From contig NW_002476544.1 of the NCBI RefSeq assembly GCF_000189635.1, positions 744,001-808,000 of the forward strand: a stretch of 64,000 bases of DNA, written 5' to 3'. The stretch is from Tetrahymena thermophila SB210. Lineage: Eukaryota; Ciliophora; Oligohymenophorea; Hymenostomatida; Tetrahymenidae. Position numbers and translations under genes: made by a program. This document shows positions 52,901-64,000 of the stretch, in pieces. The notes under the pieces are model-generated. The model did not search any database. It saw nothing but the letters and a program-made list of their open reading frames with translations, and was not told the DNA's origin. The first letter of the stretch is position 1; each line of letters opens with the position of its first letter.

Positions 52901-54989
52901 AGTAGTAAAAACCAAAACTTTGAAAAGATTCTTAAAACTATCAAAAAGTTCCTTTGTATCACTTGAGAAACATTATTTGCTTTAATTAATTTTGAAATAC
53001 TCACCAGCTGATAATTCGCTTTTCCCTTAGATTTTGTTGATATTATCAGAAATATCTTCCACTTTAAGAATCTCAAATGATTGCAAAAAATTCTAGTTTA
53101 GTCCATTACCATCCTAATCAATTAGTTATTTTAATATGCTTGTTAAGTGAATAATAGGCTTTAAAGTCTATTAGCTTAATAAGAAAGAGTATATTATTTA
53201 TACGAATAATATAGAAATCATCCAAACTAAGCTTATCAGCATAAATAAAAAATTGTATTATTGGATTTATTGTTGCAAAATGCTACAATATTAAAGCATT
53301 TTTTCTTTAGAAAGAATATTTAAAAATAAAAATGCATTTTTAATTTAATATTTTGGAGAAGGATCCACTAATTTGAGAGTCTCAAATTTAGGTACTTTGT
53401 CAATTATTGTAATTTAATTTTGTAATACAATGCATTCTGTCGAGTTCCGTTCATATTCGAAGATTTGCTAATAATTTTCATAATTAAATCCTACAATATC
53501 AAATTGATTAGTACTATTTAAAACAAACTTGTTATTTTAGTTAATCATGCTAATAAAATATGATGCCTAACTTTGATTTTTCAAGTAGTCTGTCTCAATT
53601 TACTGTATGGTAACAATTTCATTTCTACTTAAATTATAAGCTGAATCATAAATAACTGTTTGATATTACGGATTTAATAAAAATTAAAGTTTAGAGTTAG
53701 AGCCAAAATTTTTAAAGTAAGTCGGTACTAACGTTAAATCTTAATTTAAGCATATTAATGAGTAGTTTGAACTTTTTGAGTTTGGGTCTAAAGATTCATA
53801 TTTCAATCTCCTTTGGCAAAATGATTGAACAATGAAAGGGTTAACTTTTGAATAAAACATTTATGGGTTATATATAACTGTAGAGATACTGCTTAGGTTG
53901 TAATAGTATCTGCATCTAGCATCTAAATAAAATTATCCTTAATATGGACAGTTTTTAGGTGGCTAATAATTTTGAAAAGTAGTATTCACACCTTAGGAGT
54001 AAAGCAGACCATCATAACTAAATACAAAAAATAAATCTTTGAATATCATCTACCTTCCTTCACTGTAATTATTAACAAATTAGATTGATTTACTAACAGA
54101 ATCTATCCGAACAGATTAATCTAGCTACTATAATTCAATATAATCAAATTAATTGATTTAAGATTTATTTACATGATGCCTAAAACATTAATTTAAAAAA
54201 ATCAACTTTCATAAAAATTATCTCAAAACAAAATAAAAGAAAGAAAAAAAACAAGATTTAATTTAATTAAATATTTTTTCAATTTGATTGATCGCATAAC
54301 TTTTTGAAAGGGCTAATTTTCTCATTAATTTTGAATATATAAAATAGAAGTTTAAAATATTCTTAAAATGAAAGTATTTGCTTGAAAATAATTAATTGCT
54401 ATTTAACACTGTTCTTTATTATTTATTTTGACATCAAATTAACATAAATATTGGTTCTTGATTGAATTAAAAAAATTAATTAGGTAAACATTAATTTTGG
54501 GAAACTTGAGAAATTACTATTCAATGCTAAAATAGAATTAAGTCTAAAATAACAAAAAAATCTGAATGAAAATTAATGAATATTCAAGTAAAAAAATGAT
54601 AGGCTATTTTACCATGAGCTAGTTAATATGGAATTATTTCTAAAAAGCATCAATACATCTTTTTTTTCTTAGTTTTTGTAAGTCATATCTATGTTGAGAA
54701 TAGTTGGAATATGATTTTCATTTTTTAAGACAATTTCTTAGATTATTTTTCCAAAGAATTCATTAAGCAGGTTGATGTACCAAACAAATTTTTAGGTCTG
54801 AGAACTAAGTTAAAAGACTATTGCTGAATTCAGTATTTTAGAGCTTTTGATTTGATCTTACAATAAATCATTTGAAAAGTTATTGACTAGTTAAAAGCAT
54901 ACACTTTAAAAATAACTTAAGACTAAATAGGTAGAGAGTATAAGAAGCACTGTTGGAAAAAGAGTTATGGAAATAACTATGATTTAAGT
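49988..54989 (-). CDS. membrane protein with ectodomain, HAMP-like, TPR (copy 1; start uncertain)
   Basis: Exon 54989-54613 (phase 2 end) joins 54179-49988; about 1522 codons without TGA. Order: hydrophobic signal-anchor (TVLLILSTYLVLSYF) near the N-terminus; an ectodomain of roughly 440 residues containing YDGLLYSQG and YLDARCRYYYN, Cache-like in character; a membrane segment (FLFMLISLVWMISILF); a HAMP-like linker (TLKPIIHLTSILKQL); a TPR (AIGVCYNNIGVIHYNGG); a long helical and Asn-rich region; and a C-terminal alpha/beta region (YLLFITDTKLEIT, VELLVLFLN), possibly vWA-like. A sensor role is inferred from this layout. No ATG precedes the first exon in the position used by copy 2: the corresponding bases are GGGCA instead of ATGGT, so the start is lost or lies elsewhere. 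The rest of the frame is intact. Confidence 0.75.
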
Positions 54990-55676
54990 CTTATTACTTT
55001 AATAGAAATTATAATAAAAATTGCCCTTTATTTTATTTGAAATTTGTTAAATGGTTTATTTCTTCATTTTTTTTATAATTATTAAAGTTCTACTTTTTAT
55101 TATTATTAATAGCTCGTTTTTATGTAATAATAAATAATAATTTTTTTATAATTATTATTATCAAAAGAAATTTGATATTAATTGATAATATTCAATCAAC
55201 TGACAAAGTCATTTTAATTTATTTATTTCTTTACTTTATTATTCTTTTTTGGTATGGCTTAATAAGAAATTGAAATTTATGATTAATCAATCAATCATTT
55301 AATTATTCACTTTGGAAATAAAAAAGTATGAATTTCTTATTAATTTACACTACAATTTTGATTAAATAACAAAACACTTAGCACACATTTTATTTCCACA
55401 AGTTAAAAAAAAGTATATTAAATAAATTTACATTATTATACTTCCATTGTTACTTTTGTTTAATTAAAATAGCATAGTAAAAAAAAAATAGATTAAATTT
55501 TAATAATTCAACTAATTCTTAGAAGAAAAAATTTATTTGCAAAAATTAATTATTTTAAAATTTGACTTAAATTAATTTAAATAAAATAATTTTATTTAAC
55601 CAAATCAGAACACTAAATTATATAATCTGATATTTTAAAAAATAAATTTTTATTTATAATTGTGTTTGTCAAATAT
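54990..55676. other. spacer of the left duplicated unit
   Basis: A/T-rich sequence that aligns, at lower similarity, with 61785-62383. No gene was seen. Confidence 0.6.
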
Positions 55677-56092
55677 TCAAAAACTAATCTCATGAGTTTA
55701 TTTTTAAAATTCATTTTAATTAGCTATTCTTTTTATTAGAAGTGAATTTTTAACTCCAGTATGTTAACTATTTAGTAGAAATTTCTGTTTTAATTTTACT
55801 ATAAGTTCCTTATTCTACAGCTTTACCCTAATTTAGTCATAATCGGCTATTGTATTTAGTCTATGAACTATGGTTATAACTGTAGAGTTTTCAAATTTCT
55901 ATCTAATTTTCTCTTAAATTAACTCATCAGTAAGCATATCTACATTTGCAGTTGCTTCGTCTAATACAATGAGTTAGCTCTTTCTTAAAATTGCTCTTCC
56001 AAGGCATATTAAGTGCTTTTATCCTGCACTAAATATATCCTTGGCATTGCTTATATCCTCGTAAATATTGCTTGGTAACTGATTCATTTTTT
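55677..56092 (-). pseudogene. ABC transporter last-exon remnant (NBD2 C-terminal half)
   Basis: Homologous to 62820-62384 of the right unit. It keeps the ABC signature region (FSAGQKHLICLGRA), Walker B (LIVLDEA) and an H-loop (TIVHRL). The upstream exon with Walker A and Q-loop is missing because the duplication ends in the intron. After DYDQI, compensating indels replace the conserved MEQGKAVEQG segment with unrelated residues before the frame is regained, ending at TGA 55679-55677. It cannot bind or hydrolyse ATP on its own. It is best seen as a pseudogene fragment, though still free of stops. Confidence 0.85.
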
Positions 56093-56345
56093 CTATTTTT
56101 ATTCAAGTTTTTTTAAGTTAAAAAAAATATTCTTTAATTAAAGATTGAAATTTAAATTTATTTTAAAGTTAAAATGAAAATTTTTTTGAAAATAATTAAA
56201 AATTTTATCATATAGGCTAATATATAAATTTTAATGAAGCCAACAAATCCTCTTTGGCAAACTAAGTGGTAAATAGAAGCTCGAAACGAATTAGATGCGA
56301 AGTAATCAAAATATTTTTCAAAATTTTATTTTTTAAATAAAAAGC
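56093..56345. other. breakpoint region of the duplication
   Basis: From 56093 to about 56215 this is former ABC intron, similar to 62821-62940. From 56216 the sequence is unique and leads to the tRNA-Asn terminator. Confidence 0.6.
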
Positions 56346-56418
56346 GCTCGGTGAAGGGATCGAACCTTCGACCTTGCGGTTAACAGCCGCATGCTCTAAC
56401 CAGCTGAGCTAACCGAGC
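56346..56418 (-). tRNA. tRNA-Asn (GTT)
   Basis: A 73-nt cloverleaf: acceptor GCTCGGT/ACCGAGC, D arm TAGCTCAGCTGGTTAGAGC, anticodon stem TGCGG/CCGCA region with loop CTGTTAA (anticodon GTT), and T arm GGTTCGATCC. There is no intron. CTTTTTA follows the 3' end as terminator. It lies between the two duplicated units and is present once. Confidence 0.97.
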
Positions 56419-56753
56419 TTCACAATATCATTTAATAAATTTTACAAAATTCAAAAATGTAATATAAAGTAAGTGCAATTTGTTTAAAGCTAATATTATA
56501 TTCAGTGCCTAAAATATATATTAGGTTTCAGCTCTATAACCGAGAAAGAGTTGAATTTACCTAAAAATTTCAAAAACAAATATTAGTTAAAGACGTTCTT
56601 AAATTTTCAGAAAAATTTAAGTAATTAAATAGAAAATAGATAGATAGATAGATAAAGTATTTAATTTAGTATAAAAATAATTTTTAATTGATTTTAATGT
56701 CAAATTAAAATAATAAAAAAGTTGATATTAATTTGCATATAAAAAAATATTTA
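56419..56753. other. spacer with GATA run
   Basis: Unique sequence, then GATA repeats at 56636-56654, then the right duplicated unit begins at about 56740. No gene was seen. Confidence 0.6.
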
Positions 56754-59700
56754 TCAAAAGTGCTCAAAAATCATTGGTAATAAATAGTTTTTAACATGCT
56801 CTCTTTAACTGTAAATGTATTGTAAAAGTTTTTCTTCTGAAGTAAAAAATGTGATTACTGATTTTTAATCTATAAAAACATTAATATGGGAAGAAAATTC
56901 TTCTATGGACTAATTTTAATTTAAAATTAAAACCAAAAGTTCTATATCTAAATTTGTCAAAAGATTCGCGAGTTCCTGAAATAGATATTAATTTGTGATA
57001 TCTAACTTTGTGTCTGTTATAAAAAGCAAATAAGTTTGGTATCCTTTAATTTTGTTTATTTACTTCAGTTTTTTTGAATAATAATATTTTTTTTGAGACA
57101 TATATATTTAAATTTTTTAATCGTTATTCAAAATAAACTGTTTTAAGGCTGCTTACACTCCTTAATGAAATATCCATTCGGCAGAAATCTCCTATTTGTG
57201 ATATTAGTAATTTTTATGATGCGTGCCTTGCTTTTATTCATCTTTCAAATCTATTTATGAAAAGCTTGTTGTTTATTGCTAGTTCAATCCAGAATTTTCT
57301 AAGAAAGTGTGCTTTTACGATTTATTTTCATGACTATTTTAAAAGAAACTGTTTTGTTTACATTCATCATTTTGATTTTACGTGATTTCTTTGTCAAAAA
57401 CATCACTTAAAAAGTATGTTTTATCATTATTAATAGTTTAATTGTTTTCTTTTTTATTTAAAAAACTATTTTCAATATCTTCTATATAACCACTAAAATT
57501 TAGAATATTTGATCTAGATAGGCTGGCTTTTTAGTATGGTTAATAGTTTTAGTTGAAATATTGTTCATTTGTCTTTTTTGATACATGTTAAACGCATTTA
57601 ATATCAAAAGATTTTCTGTAAACTGTTTCATTTTTTGTTCGATTCCTATCTAAATCAATAATCATTTCTTTTTCAATCCGCTAATCACTACTTTGAGCAT
57701 GATTTTTATAGAATGATGATGTTTTTGGATTTAATACATAATCTTTCATGAATGAATTTGGTGAATAATCTTATTTGGATTGATTTATTAAGTAACTTTA
57801 TTGTTAGCTAACTTAACTGATATCACTCATTTAAGATTGATGATGTGTCCTATTAGGAGTAAAATCTAAATAAAATGATTTTAATTTATCTGCTTTTGCT
57901 TATTATAAAATAGTAGAGTATTCTTTATCTTTAATCTCTTCTGTTTATAAATTTATTTTGCTATACATAAGATTAGAGTATTCTTCATTTTTAATATTTA
58001 ATGTGAAAATATTACTAGCTAAGTTTTCATTATTTTTTGTTTTTTAACTGCTTTTATCTAAATCTACTATTGAATAACTATTTATACTTCCTTTAAACAA
58101 ATAAAATAGTATTTTTTAAAAAAACTCTTAGTTTGTTTTAATTATTTGAATATTTGTCCATTAAATTTATTAAATATAGATATTCTCTTCAAAGGAATAG
58201 TTAATTAGACCAAATTAATCTTTATTCTTAAATAATATGTCATTAATTAAGTCATGTTGCAATGCATAGGATCTAAATTAAGAATATTTACTTTGACAAG
58301 CAGTAATTGTACATACTTTAATATTTGCATAGGCCAATTAAGTATATTTGTTTAAAATTTCTTCTAAATATGGATTTTAAATATTTGAAAGCTGAAATAG
58401 GTCAGCAGCTAGCTTATAAGCCTTTATTTTAAGGAAAGGAAGATAATAAAGACACTTTTCTAATAAATTTGTAATAATAAATCCAGCATTAAAGTAATTT
58501 TGCAACATAATTTATAAGCTCACCTATTCTAAAGCAAAATATTAAAATAAAATATCAGAACTAAATTAATATTTGCATAGTTTTTTTTGATTTATGTTTT
58601 TTCTGACTTAAAAAAATGGCTGATAATTTTTGAAGCATTCTTTATCTTTTATTGATTGCTATTTTAAATGTTCAAAAATTATGGCATTTCTTTTTGATTT
58701 GTTTAAACAGGGACTGTAAAACAAAGATTTAGGCTATTTTGTTAATTTACTTTTAAGTGCTGACTCCTTCAATTAATATTAATATGTTTTATACTTTTTA
58801 AATAAATTATTTCTCTTAATTTACTTGATCTTAGACTTAGGTGAGCTCAAAAGAGTATGATAACTGTTTTAATAAAAAAACTTTATCTCTTATTCAGTTT
58901 TTTTTAAGATGTTATTTTATTCAGCTTAGTTAGCTGTGCAATTAAATTACTTAGTTTTTCGATGGGTTATATAAAGATTCTTAAATTTTTCTAATGCATC
59001 AAAATAACCTTTATGGTTATTTTACAATTTGTAAGTAATGCATTTCATATAACACACAAGCATTTCTCTTTTTATACAAGGAGGTAAATATATTTAACTT
59101 ACTTTCTCAATATCCAAAAGAATTTCTTCTAACATATCAGCCAAATCAATTAAATTATTTTCAGTAATATGAGAAAATAATGCTTTTATTAGGTTAATTG
59201 TTCTATTGTATAAACTCCAAAAGATAAAGATTTTACCATTTTCATTATTTTCATTTTCTTTCAATGTAATGTTGTCTTCTTTAAACATTTTTTCTTAAAT
59301 CTTTAAATTTGTCTACTTTATCAGATTTTGATAAGCTTAAATAAATTAATTTTTTTTATTATCAACATTTAAATATTGGTCTTAAGATTAATTTTTATAA
59401 AAGCCTAATTCATATTTTGCACTAATAATAGATCTCTGCAAGTTTTCTATTGATTCTAGGTATCTACCACAATTATAATGGATTACTCCTATGTTATTAT
59501 AGCACACACCCAATGCTCGATGATTTTTAAATTGATTGAAATGCTAAACCTCAATGCTTAAATTAATTAAAGACATACTTTCGTTTTCTTTGTATATATT
59601 TTAAGTAGTAAAAATCAAAACTTTGAAAAGATTCTAAAAATTATCAAAAAGTTCCTTTGTATCACTTGAGAAACATTATGTGCTTTAATCGATTTAGAAG

Positions 59701-61784
59701 TATTCACCTGTTTATAAATCGCTTTTTCCTTAGATTTTGTTGACATTATCAGAAATATCTTCCACTTTAGATATCTAAAGAGATTGCAAAAAAATCTAGT
59801 TTAGTCCATCACCATCTTAATCAATTAATTGTTTTAAAACGCCAGTTAAGTGAATTATAGGTTTTAAAGTCTATTAGCCTAATAAAAAAGAATATATTAT
59901 TTATACTAATTATATAATAGCTATCCAAACTAAGCTTATCACCATAAATAAAAAATTGTATTTTTGGATTTATTGTTGCAAAATGCTGCAATATTAAAGC
60001 ATTTTTTCTTTAGAAAGAATATTTAAAAATAAAAATGCATTTTTAATTTAATATTTTGGAGAAGGATCCACTAATTTGAGAGTCTCAAATTTAGGTACTT
60101 TGTCAATTATTGTAATTTAATTTTGTAATACAATGCATTCTGTCGAGTTCCGTTCATATTCGAAGATTTGCTAATAATTTTCATAATTAAATCCTACAAA
60201 ATCAAATTGATTAGTGCTATTTAAAACAAACTTATTATTTTAGTTAATCATGCTAATAAAATATGATGCCTAACTTTGATTTTTCAAGTAGTCTGTCTCA
60301 ATTTACTGTATGGTAACAATTTCATTTCTACTTAAATTATATGCTGAATCATAAATAACTGTTTGATATTATGGATTTAATAAAATTTAGAGTTTAGAGT
60401 TAGAGCCAAAATTTTTAAAGTAAGTCGGTACTAACGTTAAATCTTAATTTAAGCATATTAATGAGTAGTTTGAACTTTTTGAGTTTGGGTCTAAAGATTC
60501 ATATTTCAATCTCCTTTGGCAAAATGATTGAACAATGAAAGGGTTAACTTTTGAATAAAACATTTATGGGTTATATATAACTGTAGAGATACTACTTAGG
60601 TTGTAATAGTATCTGCATCTAGTATCTAAATAAAATTATCCTTAATATGGACAATTTTTAGGTGGCTAATAATTTTGAAAAGTAGTATTCACACCTTAGG
60701 TGTAAAGCAGACCATCATAACTAAATACAAAAAATAAATCTTTGAATATCATCTACCTTCCTTCACTGTAATTATTAACAAATTAGATTGATTTACTAAC
60801 AGAATCTATCCGAACAGATTAATCTAGCTACTACAATTCAATATAATCAAATTAATTGATTTAAGATTTATTTACTTGATGCCTAAAATATTAATTTAAA
60901 AAAATCAGCTTTCATAAAAATTATCTCCAAACAAATAAATTGAAGCAAGTTTATTTAAATGAGAAAGTTTTGAGGATGAATGCATGATGACTTTTTGAAA
61001 GGGTTAATTTTTTCTAATAAATTTTTATGAAAAAATAGAAGTCTGTTATGAAAATAAATGCTGCTTTTTTTGCTAATACATGCCTCAACGTTCAATAATT
61101 AAAATGTCCTTAAGATAAAATAAAGTGTTAAGGAATAATTAATTGTAATTTAAAGGGTCTTTTATTATTTTGATATCAAATTAATAAAAATATTGATCCT
61201 TGATTGAATTAAAAAATTTAATTAAAACAAAAAGGTAAATTCATATAATTTACTTGAGAAATTAACAATTAAATCTTCAATAGAATAAAACAATAAAATA
61301 CATCTAAATGAAGCTTGATTTAAAATTTAGATTATTTTCAAATAAGAAATATATAATTATTAATTTTACCATGAGCTGGTGAATATAGAATTATTTCTAA
61401 AAAGCATCAATACATCTTTGTTTTCTTCGTTTGTGTAAGTCCTTTCTATGTTGAGAATAGATGGAATATGATTTTAATTTTTTAAGACATTTTCTTAGAT
61501 TATTTTTCCAAAGAATTCATTAAGCATGTTGATGTACCAAACAAATTTTTAGGTCTGAGAACTAAGTTAAAAGACTATTGCTGAATTCAGTATTTTAGAG
61601 CTTTTGATTTGATCTTACAATAAGTCATTTGAAAAGTTATTGACTAATTCAAAGCATATGCTCTAAAAATAATTTAATATTAAATAGGTAGAGAGCATCA
61701 ACAGTGCTGTTGGAAAGAGAGTTATCAAAATAACTATGATTTAAGTCTTATTTGTTTGGTAGAATTTATAATAAATATTACCAT
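56754..61784 (-). CDS. membrane protein with ectodomain, HAMP-like, TPR (copy 2)
   Basis: Proposed exons: ATG alone at 61784-61782, then 61746-61370 and 60882-56754 (TGA 56756-56754), about 1502 residues, all phases consistent. A 35-nt intron would follow the ATG directly; if wrong, the first in-frame Met within the hydrophobic segment would be the start. Layout matches copy 1: signal-anchor (TALLMLSTYLILNYF), ectodomain with YDGLLYSQG, single membrane segment, HAMP-like linker, TPR, Asn-rich linker, C-terminal alpha/beta region with LLFITDTKLDIT. It is 21 residues shorter in the large exon than copy 1, and the TPR-to-C-terminus part is clearly diverged while the ectodomain is nearly identical. 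It is predicted to sit in the membrane with the ectodomain outside. A role in ligand sensing is inference. Confidence 0.78.
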
Positions 61785-62383
61785 TTAATTTATTTTAAAT
61801 TTATTAATTGGTTTTTTTCTTCATTTTGTTTTTTTTAAATATTAAAGTTCTACTTTTTATAATAATTTAGTGATACTTTTATGTAGAAATAAATAATAAT
61901 TTTTTTATAATTATCATTATCAAAAAAGCTTATTTAATGTTTGATTTACAGACTGATAGATTGATCTAATTCAATCCACCAACAAAGCATTTTTATTCAT
62001 GTATATTCTTAAGGATTTTAAGAGAATATGAAATATTTGATTAATCGATGATCGAATTGTTCACTCAAAATAATTTAGTATAATTCTTTTATTTTCTTAA
62101 TAAAATTACATTAGAACTATCATTAAATATCAAAAAATTTATTTTAAAAAGTTAAAAAAAGCATATTTTATAAAATTTAACTTTTTTATTTTGTTTTGTT
62201 TAATTTAGTTAAATTATTTGAAAATATTTATAAATAAATTTGCCTTAAATTAATTTAAAAGAAATAATTTTATTTAACCAAATGAGAAAGTAAATTATAT
62301 AATCTGATATTTTAAAAAAATAAATTTTTATTTTAAATAATTTAATTATGTGAGAAAGATTGCCAAATATTCAAACATTTAGA
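61785..62383. other. spacer of the right duplicated unit
   Basis: A/T-rich interval between the ABC stop and the receptor-like gene, homologous to 54990-55676. Since both genes are on the minus strand it must hold the ABC 3' UTR and the promoter of copy 2. Confidence 0.55.
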
Positions 62384-63467
62384 TCAAATATCTTCTTGAG
62401 TTTATTTTTAAAGTTCTTTTTAATGAGCAATTCTTTTTATTAGAAGTGCATTTTTAGCTCCAGTATGTTAAACCATTTAGTAGAAAATTCCATTTGAATT
62501 TTACAATAACTCATATGGAGTTCCTTATTCTACAGCTTTTCCCTATTCCATCACTATAATTTAGTCATAATCGGCTATTGTGTTTAGTCTATGAGCTATG
62601 GTTATAACTGTGGAGTTTTTAAATTTCTATCTTATTTTTTCTTAAATTAACTCATCAGTTAGCATATCTACGTTTGCAGTTGCTTCGTCTAATACAATCA
62701 GTTAGCTCTTTCTTAAAATTGCTCTTCCAAGGCATATTAACTGTTTTTATCCTGCACTAAATATATCACTGGCATTGCTCATATCCTCGTAAATATTTTT
62801 TGGTAACTGATTCACTTTTTCTATTTTTATTCCAAGTTTTTTTTTAAGTTAAAGAAATATTTTTTAATTAAAGATTCAAATTTAATTTATTTTAAAGTCA
62901 AAATGAATATTTTTTGAAAAATAATTTAAAATTTTACCATATAAGCTTATATCACGAAGAACTTCATATATAGTTTCGTCTGTATATTCATCTAAAGGAT
63001 CAAGATTTCTTCTTATTGTACCTGAAAATATAAATGGAGATTGAGGTATGATACTTATTCCAGCCCTTAAAGTGTGCAAACCTAAATTTTTGATACTATG
63101 CCCGTCTAACAAAATGTCACATGAATCACCCCTTCCTTAATTATACTCTAATTCTGTTATTCTAAAAAGAGCTTAAATTATTGATGATTTCCCAGCTCCA
63201 GTCCTTCCAACAAAACCTACTCTTTTTCCAGGTAATATTTTAAAAGATAAATCTTTAAATACTAAATCTAAGTCTTTTCTATATCTCATTTTTACATTTT
63301 TAAATACCAGCTATCCTTCAAAAGGAAACTTTTTAACTTATTCATCTTAACTTTTATATTCCAACTAACCATCATATTAAGTTTTTAAAGAAGGTTCATG
63401 CTCTATTTTTGTTAAATTCAAACACCTTTAAACATTCGTCATAGCAACATCCAAATTAACAAGTTAT
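62384..63467 (-). CDS. ABCC-type ABC transporter, 3' part (NBD2)
   Basis: Exons 63467-62938 and 62820-62384 (TGA 62386-62384) join in phase and encode about 322 residues. Walker A GRTGAGKSS, Q-loop IIPQSPFIFSGTIRRNLDP, signature FSAGQKQLICLGRA, Walker B LIVLDEAT and H-loop TIAHRL are all present and canonical. The spacing and the segment before Walker A (MTNVQRC, then VKMRYRKDLD) match the second nucleotide-binding domain of multidrug-resistance-type (ABCC) exporters. A full ABCC protein has about 1300-1500 residues, so the first domain and both membrane domains are missing. No coding sequence was recognised from 63468 to the window end. Either a long intron lies there and the gene continues past 64000, or this is a 5'-truncated copy. 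Confidence 0.85.
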
Positions 63468-64000
63468 CTATTTATAATTTTCAAAAATATTAAAATTTAT
63501 TTATTAAGATTTTAAAGCTATAATTTTTAATTTTATTGGATAATAATTTAGAGTTTTTATCAAATTATAAGAATGAATTAAATAACCGGAATATATTTTT
63601 AAGAAATCCATTCTATTTAAGTATCAAATACACATAGAATCCTTTTATTTAGTATTTTTGTATGAATAAAAATTCTAAAATTTTAATTCTATACTAGAGA
63701 ATAAATTTTAAATAAAATTATTTGATATAAATAATCTAATTTGCAATCCTATAATTTAGTATTATCCTGTATATAAATAGATAACACTCTAATTTTATAC
63801 TATTTATATTAGTATATATAAGTAAGTCTTGAAAAAAAAGAATAAGAAATAAATTCAAATAAAATTTATTTTTTAATTAATAAAATATTCTAAAATACAT
63901 TTCTTAATTTTTATTTTCAGTTTTTTAAATTAAATGAAAAAAAAAAATTTTAATGTTAGAAATTCTTTTGAAATTATATTAAAAAAATTATTAAAATGAT
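63468..64000. other. A/T-rich sequence upstream of the ABC exons
   Basis: No recognisable membrane-domain exon on the minus strand. An open frame at about 63630-63490 has no ABC character. It may be a long intron or intergenic DNA of a truncated gene. Confidence 0.5.

Larger units (their letters stand above)
49970..56215 (-). repeat. segmental duplication, left unit
   Basis: This block aligns with 56740-62940 at offsets of 6.70-6.77 kb. It contains the receptor-like gene and a remnant of the ABC transporter 3' end. Similarity on the right stops inside the former ABC intron near 56215 (left unit) and 62940 (right unit). Confidence 0.85.
56740..62940 (-). repeat. segmental duplication, right unit
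   Basis: Counterpart of 49970-56215. It contains the second receptor-like gene and the last ABC exon; beyond 62940 the ABC gene continues, so this unit is in the ancestral context on the right. Confidence 0.85.

Noticed and set aside
1-64000. Tetrahymena chromosome breakage sequence, telomere repeats, CRISPR or bacterial mobile elements
   Set aside because: I looked for the 15-nt breakage motif and for tandem TTGGGG and saw none; nothing resembles transposase, reverse transcriptase or CRISPR repeats. The reading was by eye and not exhaustive.

Overview
The window is nuclear DNA of a ciliate, almost certainly Tetrahymena (probably T. thermophila). Intergenic DNA is extremely A/T rich. In every long reading frame TAA and TAG are sense codons (Gln) and only TGA ends genes. 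Introns are short, very A/T rich and start GTAA or GTAT. Standard-code reading breaks nearly every gene, so I re-read all genes by hand with TAA/TAG = Gln and checked exon phases at each splice. Species and nucleus (MAC or MIC) are inferences; I saw no chromosome breakage sequence and no telomere.

Layout: a coiled-coil/GAF protein (2506-6529, +); a leucine-rich-repeat (LRR) gene of repeated 90-nt exons (7711-11140, -, 5' end unresolved); a second LRR gene (13944-16525, -); two tandem RagA/Gtr1-type GTPases (18308-19234 and 20676-21590, +); a G/C-richer non-coding island (23380-23960); tRNA-Phe(GAA) (24729-24800, -); a 15-exon TMEM63/OSCA-type channel gene (25502-31705, +); a third LRR gene (33522-35665, +); a cluster of seven identical tRNA-Leu(AAG) genes plus three remnants (35939-37829, -); a protein of unknown function (39366-41374, +); a P5-type (ATP13A-like) transport ATPase (42793-47676, -); then a tandem segmental duplication.

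The duplication (about 49.97-56.22 kb and 56.74-62.94 kb, all genes on the minus strand) carries two copies of a membrane sensor-like protein of about 1500 residues (ectodomain, transmembrane and HAMP-like segment, TPR, long C-terminal region). Each is accompanied by the 3' end of an ABCC-type ABC transporter. The right ABC copy retains a complete second nucleotide-binding domain; the left copy is only a degenerate last exon. A tRNA-Asn(GTT) lies between the two units. The ectodomain exons are almost identical although the rest has diverged, which suggests gene conversion.

There are no operons. The shared theme is local duplication: exon-by-exon growth of LRR genes, tandem GTPases, a tRNA array, and a duplicated receptor/ABC block. 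Three proteins are predicted membrane transporters or channels and two are candidate receptors. The Rag GTPases would act in nutrient (TORC1) signalling if they work as elsewhere.
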